From: Calliopsis andreniformis
Lineage: Eukaryota; Arthropoda; Insecta; Hymenoptera; Andrenidae
Length of the DNA stretch: 64,000 bases
Direction: 5' to 3'
Assembly: GCF_051401765.1 (NCBI RefSeq)
Contig: NC_135066.1
Coordinates: 19,881,001 to 19,945,000 of the forward strand
Below are positions 35,532 to 47,534 of the stretch, piece by piece. A program made the translations under genes and the position numbers. The stretch's first letter is position 1. Each line of letters begins with the position of its first letter. The notes beneath the pieces were generated by a model that searched no databases, was not told where the DNA came from, and saw only the letters and a list, made by a program, of their open reading frames with translations.

Positions 35532-35747
35532 GAGACTTCAGCAGTTAAATATCAAAACTAGAAATTGTTTATAGAGTGTGCTGTCTTCTTTTGTCGCAGC
35601 GCTTCCTTAATCTTAGTGATTTAAACCTTGTTACATCGAGGGCAATACCCATCCTTGTGGATTGACATCTTCATTTATTAATAATTTCCATTTCTGATTA
35701 TTAACACGTACAGAATCAAACCTTATGCATGTAACAAGACTTTCCTA
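35532..35747. other. AT-rich spacer
   Basis: Nothing seen. Confidence 0.4.
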
Positions 35748-35960
35748 ACTCACCGTCCATAATACAAAATCAAAGTTATTGAAAGATGTAGCAGCAACTA
35801 ACGAATTCAGAAAACTCTACCTTTAACAATAAGATCAAGAGATTAATAATAAAACCACCACGAATAGATCAAAACTGACCACGTCTGATACAAAATCAAA
35901 AGTATTTCAAAATGAAGAAAACTAATGAATTTAAGAAACTGTATCTTTGAGATACAGTTT
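35748..35960. repeat. Diverged tandem duplication (period about 123 bp) ending in a perfect hairpin
   Basis: The blocks starting at about 35748 and 35871 share ATACAAAATCAAA, GCAACTAACGAATT / AAAACTAATGAATT, and AGAAAACT / AAGAAACT. The second ends in a perfect 11-bp stem, AAACTGTATCT at 35936-35946 and AGATACAGTTT at 35950-35960, with a 3-nt loop. Confidence 0.6.
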
Positions 35961-36179
35961 GATAATTTAAATCGCTATCAGTATGTTAATTACAGTCGAA
36001 TCAAGTATTCAAAGAACTTCTTAAATAATTTCTCACGAAAAATATGCACACTACACTTTCAGCATATCTTTTCGCACTGAATCATGACGTTCCCACTATC
36101 AGTACAATTACCAGTACAATCAGTTATGGAACACTTAATAAAAATTTTGGTTCTCATAAAAATCTGGAGCATCATTCTG
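35961..36179. other. AT-rich spacer
   Basis: Nothing seen apart from AT-rich unique sequence. Confidence 0.35.
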
Positions 36180-36575
36180 AACCACATTCCTATTAAGGTG
36201 AAACAGACATTGATCGGCCGGCGCATTTGTCGAAAGTATTTCGCGCCTGGTGAGCCCAGGTTCCGACATGGCTTTAATTAAAAATTAATCGGCGTAAATT
36301 AATTTAAATGCAAAAAGTGGGTCCGTGTTCGGCGAGACCCTGAGGGGGTGGAGCACCGATGCCTCAAGAGGCGTAACCACAGCGTTAGCCGCTGGCCGGC
36401 GGGCGATAATCGAAAAGTCCGGGCGTTTCAAAACAAAAGAGTTGAAAATCGGGCCCGACGGACCCTACGGTGGGGGCAAACGAGACCATTCCGTATACAT
36501 AGCCCCCTCTTGAGTTCAGCTTCGATCGTTAATACCTCGTTATCGCTTGGGTCAGGGATCGAGCTGTATCGATCG
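36180..36575. other. GC-richer unique island (candidate conserved non-coding element)
   Basis: One of the strongest islands. GC-rich blocks around 36190-36275 and 36320-36520 flank a short AT core rich in TTTAATTAAAAATTAATC homeodomain-type motifs at 36271-36310. Overlapping short plus-strand frames of 62 and 103 codons lack domains. The alternation of GC-rich sequence with TAAT cores resembles an insect developmental enhancer; this is inference. Confidence 0.35.
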
Positions 36576-38329
36576 CTTTTTGATCACTGGTGCGATAAAA
36601 TGGGTAAATTGTGTTATACAGGGTGTTTCAAACTATTGGGTCTACTTAGAAATATGTGATCCTCATAAAGAGAAGGAAATTGCTGTTGGTAAGCGTGGGA
36701 CCAAATATCATTAGTTTCGGATATACTATTCTAATAGGGGAGGAGGTAGAAATATAAACCATTTATTTGGTATTGAGTAAAATATATATTAAAAATATAA
36801 CAATTGTATGAACAAAAAATTAAAATGGTAGGTCACAGATCTGAGATAATGTATCAGTAGCCTTTTAAAGTGAAGATTCAACTATTTTGAAGTTATGCCC
36901 TTTTTATGAAATTATGTCAGAAACATGGCTTTAGAAATTCGGTGATAATATAGACCAGGCCTAAGAACAATTTTTTTTTCATATCCGCGGTAATTAGATG
37001 TAACATTGTAAAATTATTTATGCACAAAAAATTAGAAACTTTGAAGGTAGAACAAAATTTAATTTCAATTTTTTTTAAATATTATTGTTAATTAATAGAA
37101 TTCAGTATATGCTTGACATTTAACGAAAGTGTATTAAATTTTGAAAAAAATTGCAAATAAAAGCATCATTCTCAGATTCAGTGCATAACCAGTGCACAAG
37201 ATTTTTAAAACAAAAGAGAAAGAACAAAACATATTAAAGTAGGAGAGGTTTTAATATGGACCGAATTAGTCCATATTGCTATCTTGTACATTCTTTCACA
37301 GTAACTTACAAATGTCGTTTGTTAATTAGTATAAGAAACAAGTGTATGAATCTTACCTTGAAAAACTTTTTACACGAGTAAAAATAAACAATTCCTTTTT
37401 TAAATAAACGTAAACATGTGAATTACGCCAGTTCTACCTGGCAGGATTTCAAGACGCTAATTGATATGTTTATTTCAGTTTCCGATACATCCGAACGATT
37501 ATTAAATAACTAGTCCGTATTACAACTCTAGTCTATATTCCTACCTTCTCCCCTATATTATACAGCATGAAAAGGTAATCGTAATACAATTCGGCAAGGT
37601 GTGATTTTATGTAAAAAATAAGTAAAAATTTGATGTAACATTTTTTCATCCGAAACGTTATCTTCAGGAAAATCGACTTTGAAAATTAAATATGCAAGCA
37701 ACCAATAATGAATACAACTTGATTATCATGGAATTCTGTTACTACCTGTTCCTACCTGAAATATCGAGGCTTCTGTTACAACGACGAAGTACGTGTACCT
37801 TTGCTTCCAAAGTTCAGTTACTAGATTCTAAGCGCCTTGATTTGTACTTGGAGGGGGGGGGGGGAATGTCAAAGAAGTGTTGAAAACATTACATGTTAGA
37901 AATAAAAAGTTGCGAACAAATTTAACAAATTAAAAAGCGAGAACACGTCATAGTCGGTTCAGACACTTCTAATTCGTTGATTAGAGTTATGTATGTAGTA
38001 AAAAAGAAAAAAGAAAAAAGCTACAAAACCTTTTCCATTACTTGAGCCATATCACTGTTATATGTATGTCTAAACACTAGTTCAGATAGAAACGATAATG
38101 GTAATGTCTAAACAGCACTCATTATTAATCGTTTGTGTATCTGATAAGACTTTAAAGTTGACTATCTCGAAAGCAAAAACTTGAGTGGACAAATGTTGTA
38201 CTACAATTACCATGTAATCCTATATTTACTATTGTAATATATTACATCCTACTCTACTAGTGCAATATATTATGAAATATATAAGACAGTATTACTCATT
38301 GGTACAGTATTACTTATCTCTGTCTTACA
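36576..38329. other. AT-rich DNA, possible mariner-type remnant
   Basis: ACAGGGTGTTTCAAACTA at about 36619 is a typical mariner/MITE tip. AGGGGAGGAGGTAGAAATAT at about 36737 faces a similar inverted stretch at about 37538-37560, so an old element of up to 0.95 kb (36619-37570) is possible but unproven. A run of 12 G is at 37853-37864. Confidence 0.3.
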
Positions 38330-39460
38330 GCATGCACTGTAATCCAAAAGTTTGGAATCACTTCTTCTCTTTTAAATTACAGTAGGGGGAAGGTGGAAAA
38401 AACGGGGCTGTCGAATGAAACAGGGAATTCATTGCTACGTATAAATTTTGTAGGTGTTGCTGTTTTAAAGACTTCATACACGATGTGACCAGGCTCGAGA
38501 CTTATCTTATGAGTCGGTATTCTTGAGTTTTGGGACACATGAGACACTCCTTTTCTCCGTATCACCAAGCTAAACATTTTCTAACTTTCTAAACTAAATT
38601 CAATATTTTAATACGTGTAATTCTATAATAATACAGGTAAATATGGGTTTGACTTCTTTGATATTAGTACCAATATTTATGTTTCGGTATTCGTCTCAAT
38701 GCATTTTGCCGTTGCAATAGCTGCACTGTAACGGCGAGATATCGTTCGTGTAACCGATGACATATCAAAACCTGCTCACATGAGCGTTAATATAACGGAT
38801 ATTATGACGTCCATCGGTATGCCTTTCCTTGTTTTCCCAGTTGAAAATGATAAAGACACAACTACAATTGTCCGTCAAATTCGACGTCCGTCAACGCTCG
38901 TTTGACCAGTCTCTCAATTTATATTCATATCACTGTCAAATTATGTCAGAGAATTGCAGTTATGTCATTAATATGTTATTAAATGTTTAGCTTGGCTATA
39001 CAGAAGAAAGGGAAGTCACATGTTTCCCAAGACTCAATGATACCGACTCATGAATCATGTCTAGAGCCTGGCCGTATTCTATATGTAGCCATTTATTGTT
39101 GGTAATACAAGTATTTCCTATATGAAGTACAAAGTATAGACAGATGGGAAACAACTGAAAACCATAAACTATGTATGGCAAATGTGTAGTAGACAACAGT
39201 TTACAAATGGTTGTAGTGTTGATTTTATGTGATGGTTTTCTGATATTTTATAAAAAAAGTTTATGAGTATTTGGTAAACAATATAGAAAACGTAAATATG
39301 TAATATGTTTGAATACAATTTTATCCGACTTTTTGAGTATGTTTTTATATTGTTTTTAGCTTATTTGGTTAAATAATGCCATATATTGTCAGCAAGAGAA
39401 GTGACTTTTTTTCCTTGACTTAGATAATGATTCCAGACTCCAAATATTTCGTGAACTCCA
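38330..39460. mobile_element. Tc1-like remnant with internal inverted duplication
   Basis: The left end reads CACTGTAATCCAAAAGTTTG followed by GAATCACTT, a form typical of Tc1-type terminal repeats. The right end, reverse complemented, has TTTGGAGTCTGGAATCATT. Inside, 38471-38579 and 38981-39088 are inverted copies of each other (about 78 percent by eye), and both encode MFSL, SHVSQ, IPTH and LEPG in the same order when read towards the outside on one arm and inwards on the other. No DDE transposase is recognisable. Confidence 0.5.
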
Positions 39461-39989
39461 TATATCAGCTAAGACTGTTGATTATGCTTTAGAATTCATA
39501 CAATCCACAATTCAGCTAGTTGTTTCAATTCTATTTAAAACATCTATAATACTCTTAAATCTTAGAAAACAAACAAATATTTTCCATTAAAACTGATCAT
39601 CTACTCTTTCTCAGGTGACACTACTGTCTCGATATATGCTCCAAACTTAGAATCAATTAAAAACTTAGAGAATTCTACAATCTTGTGTCAAAAGGTTTGA
39701 ATTCTCAAAAGCGAAGATTACATAAATTGAAAGAATAGTTTCACCATATATATAAGTATATAATTGAGCTTTTATCAAAACAATATTGTATAGTCTTTTC
39801 CATCTTTATCCGTCACATTTCGAAGAAACTCAATTATCAGTCTAAAATCTAAACAGACGCCCTGACATCGGGCAAAAAATCATCTGACAGATACCTGGTC
39901 ACTGCTTACTGCAATTTATCTTGCTATTACTAAGCATAACTTGTTCTCGGATTAAATCGAATCTGCGGGAGTTAAAAGAGACATAATCT
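39461..39989. other. AT-rich non-coding DNA
   Basis: Nothing seen. Confidence 0.4.
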
Positions 39990-40435
39990 CGAGCAGTCAC
40001 GAATTAACTTAATTACGCGTTCCCTGATTCTACTTGAATGCTTGTAGTCGGACAACTGTCGCCAGAAGAAACGAGAACGAGCCCGTGCAACGCGCAATAC
40101 TTTCCTCTGATAAACGTAGCGTCGGAACTGATATTGAATTTTAATCCGAAACACAGGAAATCGGCATCGATCATCATCGACGCTGTTGAATGCACCGCAT
40201 CCATGGAATTAAATTCCAGTCGGGTAACAAGGTCCTAATTATCAAACGACTTCCGACAAGCAACTCGTCCTTATTTTCAACTCGTCCCTGCCAGCGGCTC
40301 TTGTAATTTCCGCTCGATAATTTTACGACGGCACGTTTATCAGGGAGTCATGAAAGCTAACACGGTCGATAGCCTCGAAGGATCTCAAGCTCACGACAAT
40401 TGTCCGAGGATGACGAATCGCATGTATGTATACTT
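39990..40435. other. GC-richer unique island (candidate conserved non-coding element)
   Basis: A long unique island with raised GC, including GGAATTAAATTCC (palindromic) near 40204 and several TAATTA cores. Frames of 60-66 codons on both strands show no domain. Confidence 0.35.
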
Positions 40436-41318
40436 GACATCTATAAATTTTACTGCCACAATTTAAGCTTAGGTCCATGAGTTTTGCGTTTACACTGTCA
40501 ATTATTCGGTTAACGAGTTGAGACTCGAGTGAGAGTAATGACTATGGAAGAAAAGTCCTTGACCATTAGTACATTTGAACATTGGTTTTGAGTAATGAAT
40601 GATTTCATCTTGCGCGAATTAAGCGTTTTGTCTAAAGTAGATATATATAGTATTGTCTCGATGCAAGCTCGACAATAGTATACATAAGCTTCCCTAGAAT
40701 TATTCTACGAATTCACTACCCCTGAGAAATAAAACTCAAGCGAAAAGGGTGGAAATTAATCTTACTTAAACACAAATTTGTAGCATTCTCTAGGTTTCTA
40801 ACCTTCTTTTGTGTAACTAAAAGAATAAGTGGGTGTTGGATATTAAAGACTTTTAAATTCAACTACGTATGATTTATTGCGCCCATGTTCTAAGTACATA
40901 ACAAACCTATTTCAATTTGTGAATTTCTTTCATGACATTGTAGACATTGTAATGTTTAACTCTTATCTAAGATTTTTCATTTTAGTACAAAAAGTGTAAT
41001 CTTTTTGGAATTTGAATAAATAGATTTAATAATCCTTTGTGAACAAATTTGTGAGTTATCATAATGTAACTTGAAAAAGGGTAGGTACCGTCGAGTCTAC
41101 ATCATGAAAGAATTGTAATATTTGGGGTTCCTGTTCTCAGCAACTAGTTAACTTTTCTGTAGTTCACGTTATTATCTGTGTATGTGTACCTATTATATGC
41201 ATCTGAGATAGTTATGCAAATTTTTTGAAGTTATGATATTCATTACAAAAATTTAGATTTAAAAAATTGAAAATTTTTTAAAAAGAAAGACGAACTGATT
41301 CTGTCTAATTTCCTTAAC
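40436..41318. other. AT-rich non-coding DNA
   Basis: Nothing recognised. Confidence 0.45.
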
Positions 41319-41410
41319 CTATGATTAACCTTATTTAAGGTTACGTCTGAATTAGGTTTAACTTTAAATTTAATTAGGTTAGGATTAATCTCATTTAAAG
41401 TTAATCATAG
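41319..41410. repeat. Short inverted repeat with TTAGGTT-type filler
   Basis: CTATGATTAAC at 41319-41329 pairs exactly with GTTAATCATAG at 41400-41410, with further partial pairing inwards. Between them lie variants of AATTAGGTTTAAC and TTAGGTTAGG. Confidence 0.7.
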
Positions 41411-42995
41411 TGTATAGTTTTGGTTTAATATAAACTCGGTGGTATACTTATATTTTTTTAAAGCCACTCTTCCATTTTACCTGATCCTCACCTTTGAGGC
41501 TGTAAATTCAAATTGTTGAAATATTATAAGGATATATATTTTTCTCCAGGCCATTCATTTCAGAGCCCAATTTTGGGCAAAATGTAGTCTAAATAGGAAT
41601 GTTATCATTTAGTTTACAACGCAAAATTCAAAATTCTATTCTATCCGTATTTCGTGTTTTGGTTCTAGTATTCGCATATAAATTTGTGAAACGATCGATC
41701 AACATTTAGTCAGTGAAAACGAAAATATATTATTTTTTAATATATTTTCAAATAAATTAATATTTTCAAAAACTGTTTATATAGGTGAATTCGTCGTTCA
41801 AAGATACGAAATCTCCCATTTATTTTATTTTGCTACACCCAATAGTTTTCAAGATATTAAGTGAAATATGTTTTCCACCCCAACTTTGAAGGTGGTTTTC
41901 ACCCCGTTAACATAAATTAGAGCCGATAAGGAAGTACATGACGAATATTTTTAGTTACTCTACAATCCCGCTAAGTTTTACAAAAATCGGAGGTTTACAC
42001 CTCACGATGTTCCCATGTTAGAAACACATTTCTTATACTCTCTAACAATAATCTATTATATTGGGACGAAGCTCTCTTTAAAACTCTGAGAAATTCTCTC
42101 TTAAGAAAATTGTTCTTTGCATCAGCATTATATTTTATATTACTTTCTGACAAGTCCTCTTTTACTCCAGATCAGTAATAAGAAAGGAGTCTTTTTCTAG
42201 TAAATAATCGTCTATAGTTTAATTTTCTTGTTAGTGAAACTGTACAGTAGAATTATATTTTTTTGTATGTTTTTATTATATGGTCCAGAAATTATAATAT
42301 TTTTTTAGAGAAGATTCGAATACACAGTACGTCTATATTTCTTCTCTATCATCATGTTCCTTTTTCACTGGTTGGCATATCTGTTCTCTTCAGATTATGT
42401 AAAACAGTCGTAAGATGGCTTCTTATTCCATATGCAGAGTGTATCGGAAAATGTTTTCTAGAATATGTTCTAAACGCGAAAACAATGTAAATAGTTCATG
42501 AACACGTATTTTCGATTGTTCTAATATAGTATTCTCCACAGGAATGATTTAAATCATTATAATATATAATATTAAAAAATATACAGAAAGACTGAAAATA
42601 ATTTATCGTATAGCTTTATTAACATCACATTTTTAAAAATGGATTTTCTAACAAAAAAAGAATATATTTTGCCCCTAAATAGGTTTACGATAGAATCTTC
42701 ACCTACAATTCATTGTATCCTTTATAACTATCGTATCAAATGTTGAGGACTAGTGAATCCTAGTGGACCACTCAGTGAAATTAATTAGAATCCATACAGT
42801 AGAATCGCTCACTAGTTTATACATTGGAATACTAAAATAATTCTTTTTCAGAGACATCTGCAAACTTCATTCTTTTCGCATTCAGAATACCCTCTTACGT
42901 AGTGTTATATTCTATTCATATTGTACAGATTCCAGTGAAATTACGAAAGCCATAATCAACTGTATGTAGTAGTGCATCAGAAAGGTAAAGTTGTG
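41411..42995. other. AT-rich DNA with a probable old repeat fragment at 41770-42020
   Basis: The segment 41770-42020 holds GTGGTTTTCACCCCGTTAAC, CTCTACAATCCCGC and TTTTACAAAAATCGGAGG. I associate this sequence type with a dispersed insect repeat, and a related AAAATCGGAGGATTACACC-like string occurs near 63143. The rest is featureless. Confidence 0.35.
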
Positions 42996-43335
42996 GCTGG
43001 AATATGTGGAAGTTGAACGGCGAGCGAACAACACGAACGCTTCCCTCACAAAAGCCAGCGCGGCATTCATAAAACAGTCATAAAACGCTAAACGGCTGTA
43101 AAGCTGCTGCTCCAAAACGTGCATGATCTCTGTTGTTGCTGTTGCCGTGGAATCGCCTTCTCACTTTGCGGTTCAGCCGGATAGAGACACGGACCTTCAA
43201 CGTTAAATCATCCTGGGACCACGCCCTCCATGTCCTTCCTCATCTCGGGGCCTCTTTGAGCTCCCTCCCGCGTTCCTCGGAATGGAGAACACGATCTTGG
43301 GTCACTGCTTCGAAAGATATACTTTAATAGATTTG
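42996..43335. other. GC-richer island with paired CATAAAAC motifs (candidate regulatory element)
   Basis: A unique island with raised GC. CATAAAAC occurs twice in tandem, at 43069-43076 and 43079-43086; TTTATG-type sites are bound by Caudal and posterior Hox proteins in insects. Short frames on both strands have no domains. Function is inferred only. Confidence 0.3.
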
Positions 43336-43492
43336 TAGATTGATTTGGAAGTGAAATTATGCGATGGAGTTTGGAAGCTTGACCATGCTCGCAAGAAATT
43401 GCTTCTGTGCGTGATATACATAATTGATGCTTCTATGAGAACGCCTTCTATGCAAAATTTGTGAGACTTAGAGGCTCCTGTTCCATAACATA
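43336..43492. other. AT-rich spacer
   Basis: Nothing seen. Confidence 0.35.
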
Positions 43493-43600
43493 CAGTAGAA
43501 TCTCAATTAACCGAGTCCCAATTATTTGCAGTTTCTTTTACTTAGGGTTACATGTATTCGGTTTAATGGGAAATAAAAGTACAGTAGAACATCAGTTGAA
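43493..43600. mobile_element. Possible pogo/Tigger-type terminal repeat remnant
   Basis: ACAGTAGAATCTCAATTAAC followed by CGAG at 43493 closely resembles pogo/Tigger terminal repeats of the form CAGT-GAACCTC-ATTAT-CG. A second, same-orientation CAGTAGAACATCAG lies about 88 bp on. No transposase is nearby. Confidence 0.4.
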
Positions 43601-44689
43601 ATATAAACTATATTTTAACTGTTTGTAAAATTTTCATTAAAGTTTCTCCACTAAGCCCTGACACCCAAACAGTTAATAGTAAGTTACCGGAAATAATGAA
43701 ATTAGTTATGAGGAAGTTATTTTAGATTAGGTATTTATCTTAAGCTTATTAACCAAAATCCTACTCTATCGCACTTCCACAAGGAAACTGTTTAAAGCTT
43801 TTTACTGCCATTTAAATATGTACATAGAGAGTGAGCCTAATAATCTTAAGAACGACTTAAGAACGTCAAATATCTTAAATACGATATAATAGTCCCTTTC
43901 ATTAGAAATTCAGTGAATATAATTATTCAAGGTCATTCAATATCACGAACAAAGAAAACATACATGATTTAAAATATGAAAATGGAATACTGGTTTTCAT
44001 AAATGTTCGAAATAACGATCGTTTACGTCGATATACTGCTGTAAACGGGCTCAGAAGGAATGTTGAATTCTGACATCTCCAAAAAAAATTACAAAAAAGC
44101 AAAAATTCTTGTAGTATTATATGTGCTCTATAGAACTATCAACTATCTCTTTTAGACATTTGACATATTTTAAAAAACAACAAAGATATTTTAGGTACAA
44201 ACGTTAGGTGACTCACCGCGTATGTCTAAACTACATATACATAGATACATTTAGCAACACCAACTTAAAAGTAACAAGAAGATTTCTTTCTAACCAGTTG
44301 GCATCTCAGCAAGATGATCACCATTTTTTGGTAACTTCTAAACAAAGCTTCAAACCAGCTGAGAAAATGATCACGATTATAAATACAATGGTCATGTATG
44401 GTCCTAATCACTGTAAAACATTGTAGTCCAAAAATAGTTACATTAACTGATCGTGCAGATAAGCGAAATTCTACAAACTAAAAAATCTTTTAGAAATACA
44501 ATCAGAAAAAAGAATTTTTCATTGATTAAAATATAGAACAAAACTTTTTCATAAATTAGAACTATTAACGTATCTACAAAAGGAATGTTCATATAACTAA
44601 AAGACAACCTGTTTTTCTGGCTTTAAAAGGTATTTTATTTAAAATAATATACTTATACACACGTGTAAACTACATAAATGTATATGTAT
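43601..44689. other. AT-rich non-coding DNA
   Basis: A 72-codon plus frame at 44208-44426 is unrecognised. Nothing else. Confidence 0.4.
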
Positions 44690-45775
44690 ACACTTTTGAA
44701 TAAGTTACTATACTTAAATTTTCGAAAGAAGAGACTTCAACGTGGCTGTCAGTCGATCTGTAGTTCGGTGGTTACCCAACCACAGCCTGCGTAGGTCGTG
44801 CGACGTTGTCACGTTGTGTAGCGGATCGGATGTTCCGTCCTATCTTTGAGAACAAGTGTATCTCTCTCTCTTTCGAACTGTCCCGATAAAATAGATTCCT
44901 TTACATACTTCGCATCATATGTATAAATAACTTGAAATTATTTTCCTTTTATATTGAAAAGAAGCGGCTCTTACACTTTTTATTGTTTTTAAACGAAAAT
45001 TAGTTTCTCTCTGCAATAATACTGCGAAAATTGGTATCATACTGAATTGTTAAAAGTAGCGGGACATTCCAACCTAGCTAGTCGAATCGGGTAGATTCTG
45101 TTATTATGACCAGGTGTCAATATTATTACTGCTGCATTATTTGTTTTCGAAGAGGACCAATAAGACTTTGACTACATCAGGATTATTTTGCACGAATAAA
45201 AGAGAGGAAGTAAGGGAATTCCTATGCTGAAATGATAATTTTAAAAAATAAGATCTTTGTATCTGCAATGACTAAAACATGTCATTAACTGAGGTGTTGT
45301 CTTACTTCTATTTAATTTTTTTATTCTATTTTATTAGGTATTTATGTACTTTTTACTTGCATCAATGTGCAAAGTTAATGTAAACCAATAACTTTTTTAT
45401 GTACTATTCAAGTAAGTTTCACATCGGAATTTTAATAATACATTTATATTTGTCGGACAGAAGAACATAATATGCATCATCGTACCGAGGTGTACTGATT
45501 TAACTATCTGCCATTCATCCTGTGCGATGTGTATTTACCACATTACCCAACAGAATTCGGTACCCTATTCAGTTACTATGACAACGACTTTGGTCAGGCC
45601 CTTTTAGACAGATTAGAACTAAAAATTGACAAAGACAAGGAATAGGCGAAACTCTATCACTCAGCTGTCGAATGATATTAGTTAAGACACAAAGAGTAGG
45701 AAAATATACCGCGTAGAAGTACCATAAATGATCTGGGAACGCGGCAACATCGCGAATAAGCCACTCCCAGTTTAG
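44690..45775 (+). mobile_element. About 1.05-kb repeat family, copy B
   Basis: Inverted relative to copy A at 29926-31000 and collinear with it: TTTTCGAAAGAA, CAGTCGATCTGTAGTTCGGT, CGTGCGACGTTGTCA, ACTTCGCATCATATGTAT, GACCAGGTGTCAATATTATT, GTGCAAAGTTAATGTAAACC and GGCAACATCGCGAATAAGCC in the same order. The two copies differ by many substitutions and small indels, so the duplication is old. No frame or terminal structure reveals the element type. Confidence 0.7.
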
Positions 45776-47534
45776 GTCTCTTCTTTTGAAGATGAAACCG
45801 TAAAATCATTTTGAAAAACTGGGACATAGTATATGTGAAATGGTTAGAATAACGAGGAAAGTCGATCATATTACAATCAGAATCCTTAAGCTAGTACTCC
45901 GTGTCCCACAGTAATCAATTCGTAGTAATGTCAAAGCGATAACTCTAATGTTAGTGTCGTTTGCTCAACGCCGGTAAATCAGAGAATAAACCTAAATACA
46001 TACCTCACATTCAAAAGCAACAAAACAAATTCAAGAACATAGATCAAATGATTTGTCTTTGGGTTTCTTCGATCGTGGAGCGCGGATGCGAGCATATGAC
46101 CGGTGTAGTCTATACAAAGCATTTTCCTAACTAGTTCCATTTCTACAAGTTTGTTAGAGACAAAGTAACTAACTGTTGTTACCAAACTAACAAGAGTGAC
46201 GAACAGTATAGTTTCGATGCAAACTTACATTCTGGAATAGGCACTTAAAGAATGTAGAAAATTCGTTTCTGAGTTTTCACACTAGCAACTTAAGTTTTAA
46301 TTTTCACAAGCAGGAATCACATGATGGGAAAAAATAAGTCCAAGAAAGTGGTACGGTACCTTGAGCTTGTATTGAAACAATATTGCATTAACAAAATCTA
46401 AGCTCCGCTTGGAGAATGTTGAGGTCTTTAAAGATTTGATGGTCAGATAGTAATAGAGGTAACTATAAAATAGATCAAACGTGTAAATATAAGTTCGTAA
46501 GGCACATTGGAGACCTTGTTTCACCTATAGCGATACAACAGTTGGAAACAAGAACAAATAGCAGGATTGCGACTCGACCACAAAAAAGTTATCCATTTGT
46601 AAATGCTGTCTAAGAGCTACTTGCATCAGCTGAAGAGTTCACAGGACAAGGGGGGAATACTAGATTTTAGCTCTTCTCAGAGAAAGATTGTATAGCATAA
46701 ATAGCGAATATGTATAGCATATAACTATTATTAACCAAAGTAGTTGATACGACCTTAAATCCATTTTGGAGCAATTTTCTACTATAATTCAATAATTTAC
46801 GAATTATAACACTTTCTATTTTCTATTCGTGCGGTGAAATTAAAACTACTCATCTATTTAGTATTATTACAGTAATCTAGGGACTCTGGTTACTCTCTTC
46901 CCATCAAACAATTTAATTAATCTGTTCATAACCTAACACAGCATTTTCCATTTCAATTGCATAACTTCTCACTTTTTTATTGATATTCTATCCAATATTA
47001 TGTACCTTTTACTTTTTTTTATGTTCTGTCGCTATTTATGTTATTCTGACTTCGCACATGTATACGTTTTTTGTAATGAATTTTTTCCCATAAATAAAGT
47101 AACAATAATAATAACAATAATATTTGAACCAAAAGAGGGAACTAAATATACACATATAGTGACACAGATTTACTGTAACACACAGAAGTACTGTAGCATA
47201 CCCTTCCTTTTTTATATACTTCAATTGCTTAATTTCGATACGAAAAATAAATTTCCTTTATTATTTGTACATATAAACTTAATGATCCTGCGCGAAAAAT
47301 TCGTGAATCACTATATTTCTTGCGAACGGATCTATGAATAGTAGTATGTATTTAAAGTATAACCGAACTATAGGATTTCTCACCGAAGTTTCCAACATCC
47401 AAACAGAAGAAAAAATAATGCAATGTTAGTGGAAAGGGAAAGTAAAAATACTTGTAAGTGCGAATATTTACAGAGGTAAGTATGCTATACTGAAAATCGT
47501 TTCCAAGCCGAACAAGGAATTTAGTGACTACTTT
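45776..47534. other. AT-rich non-coding DNA
   Basis: Several AT-driven frames (for example 113 codons at 47000-47341, with an opposing 62-codon frame) lack any domain. No repeats noted. Confidence 0.4.

Noticed and set aside
36619..37570. Complete mariner-type element between ACAGGGTGTTTC and an inverted GGGGAGAAGGTAGG block
   Set aside because: The matching inverted block is about 100 bp inside one end only and no transposase or second tip is visible; kept as a weak note.
41340..41395. Interstitial telomeric repeat (TTAGG)n
   Set aside because: Units are irregular and not head-to-tail.
44740..44780. Pol III A/B-box-like GTAGTTCGGTGG in the 1-kb repeat
   Set aside because: Correct A-box to B-box spacing and a terminal T or A tract are not visible; a SINE origin is not supported.
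47000..47341. 113-codon plus-strand open frame
   Set aside because: Rich in Phe, Leu, Ile and Tyr from T-rich DNA, opposed by another open frame, no domain; composition alone explains it.
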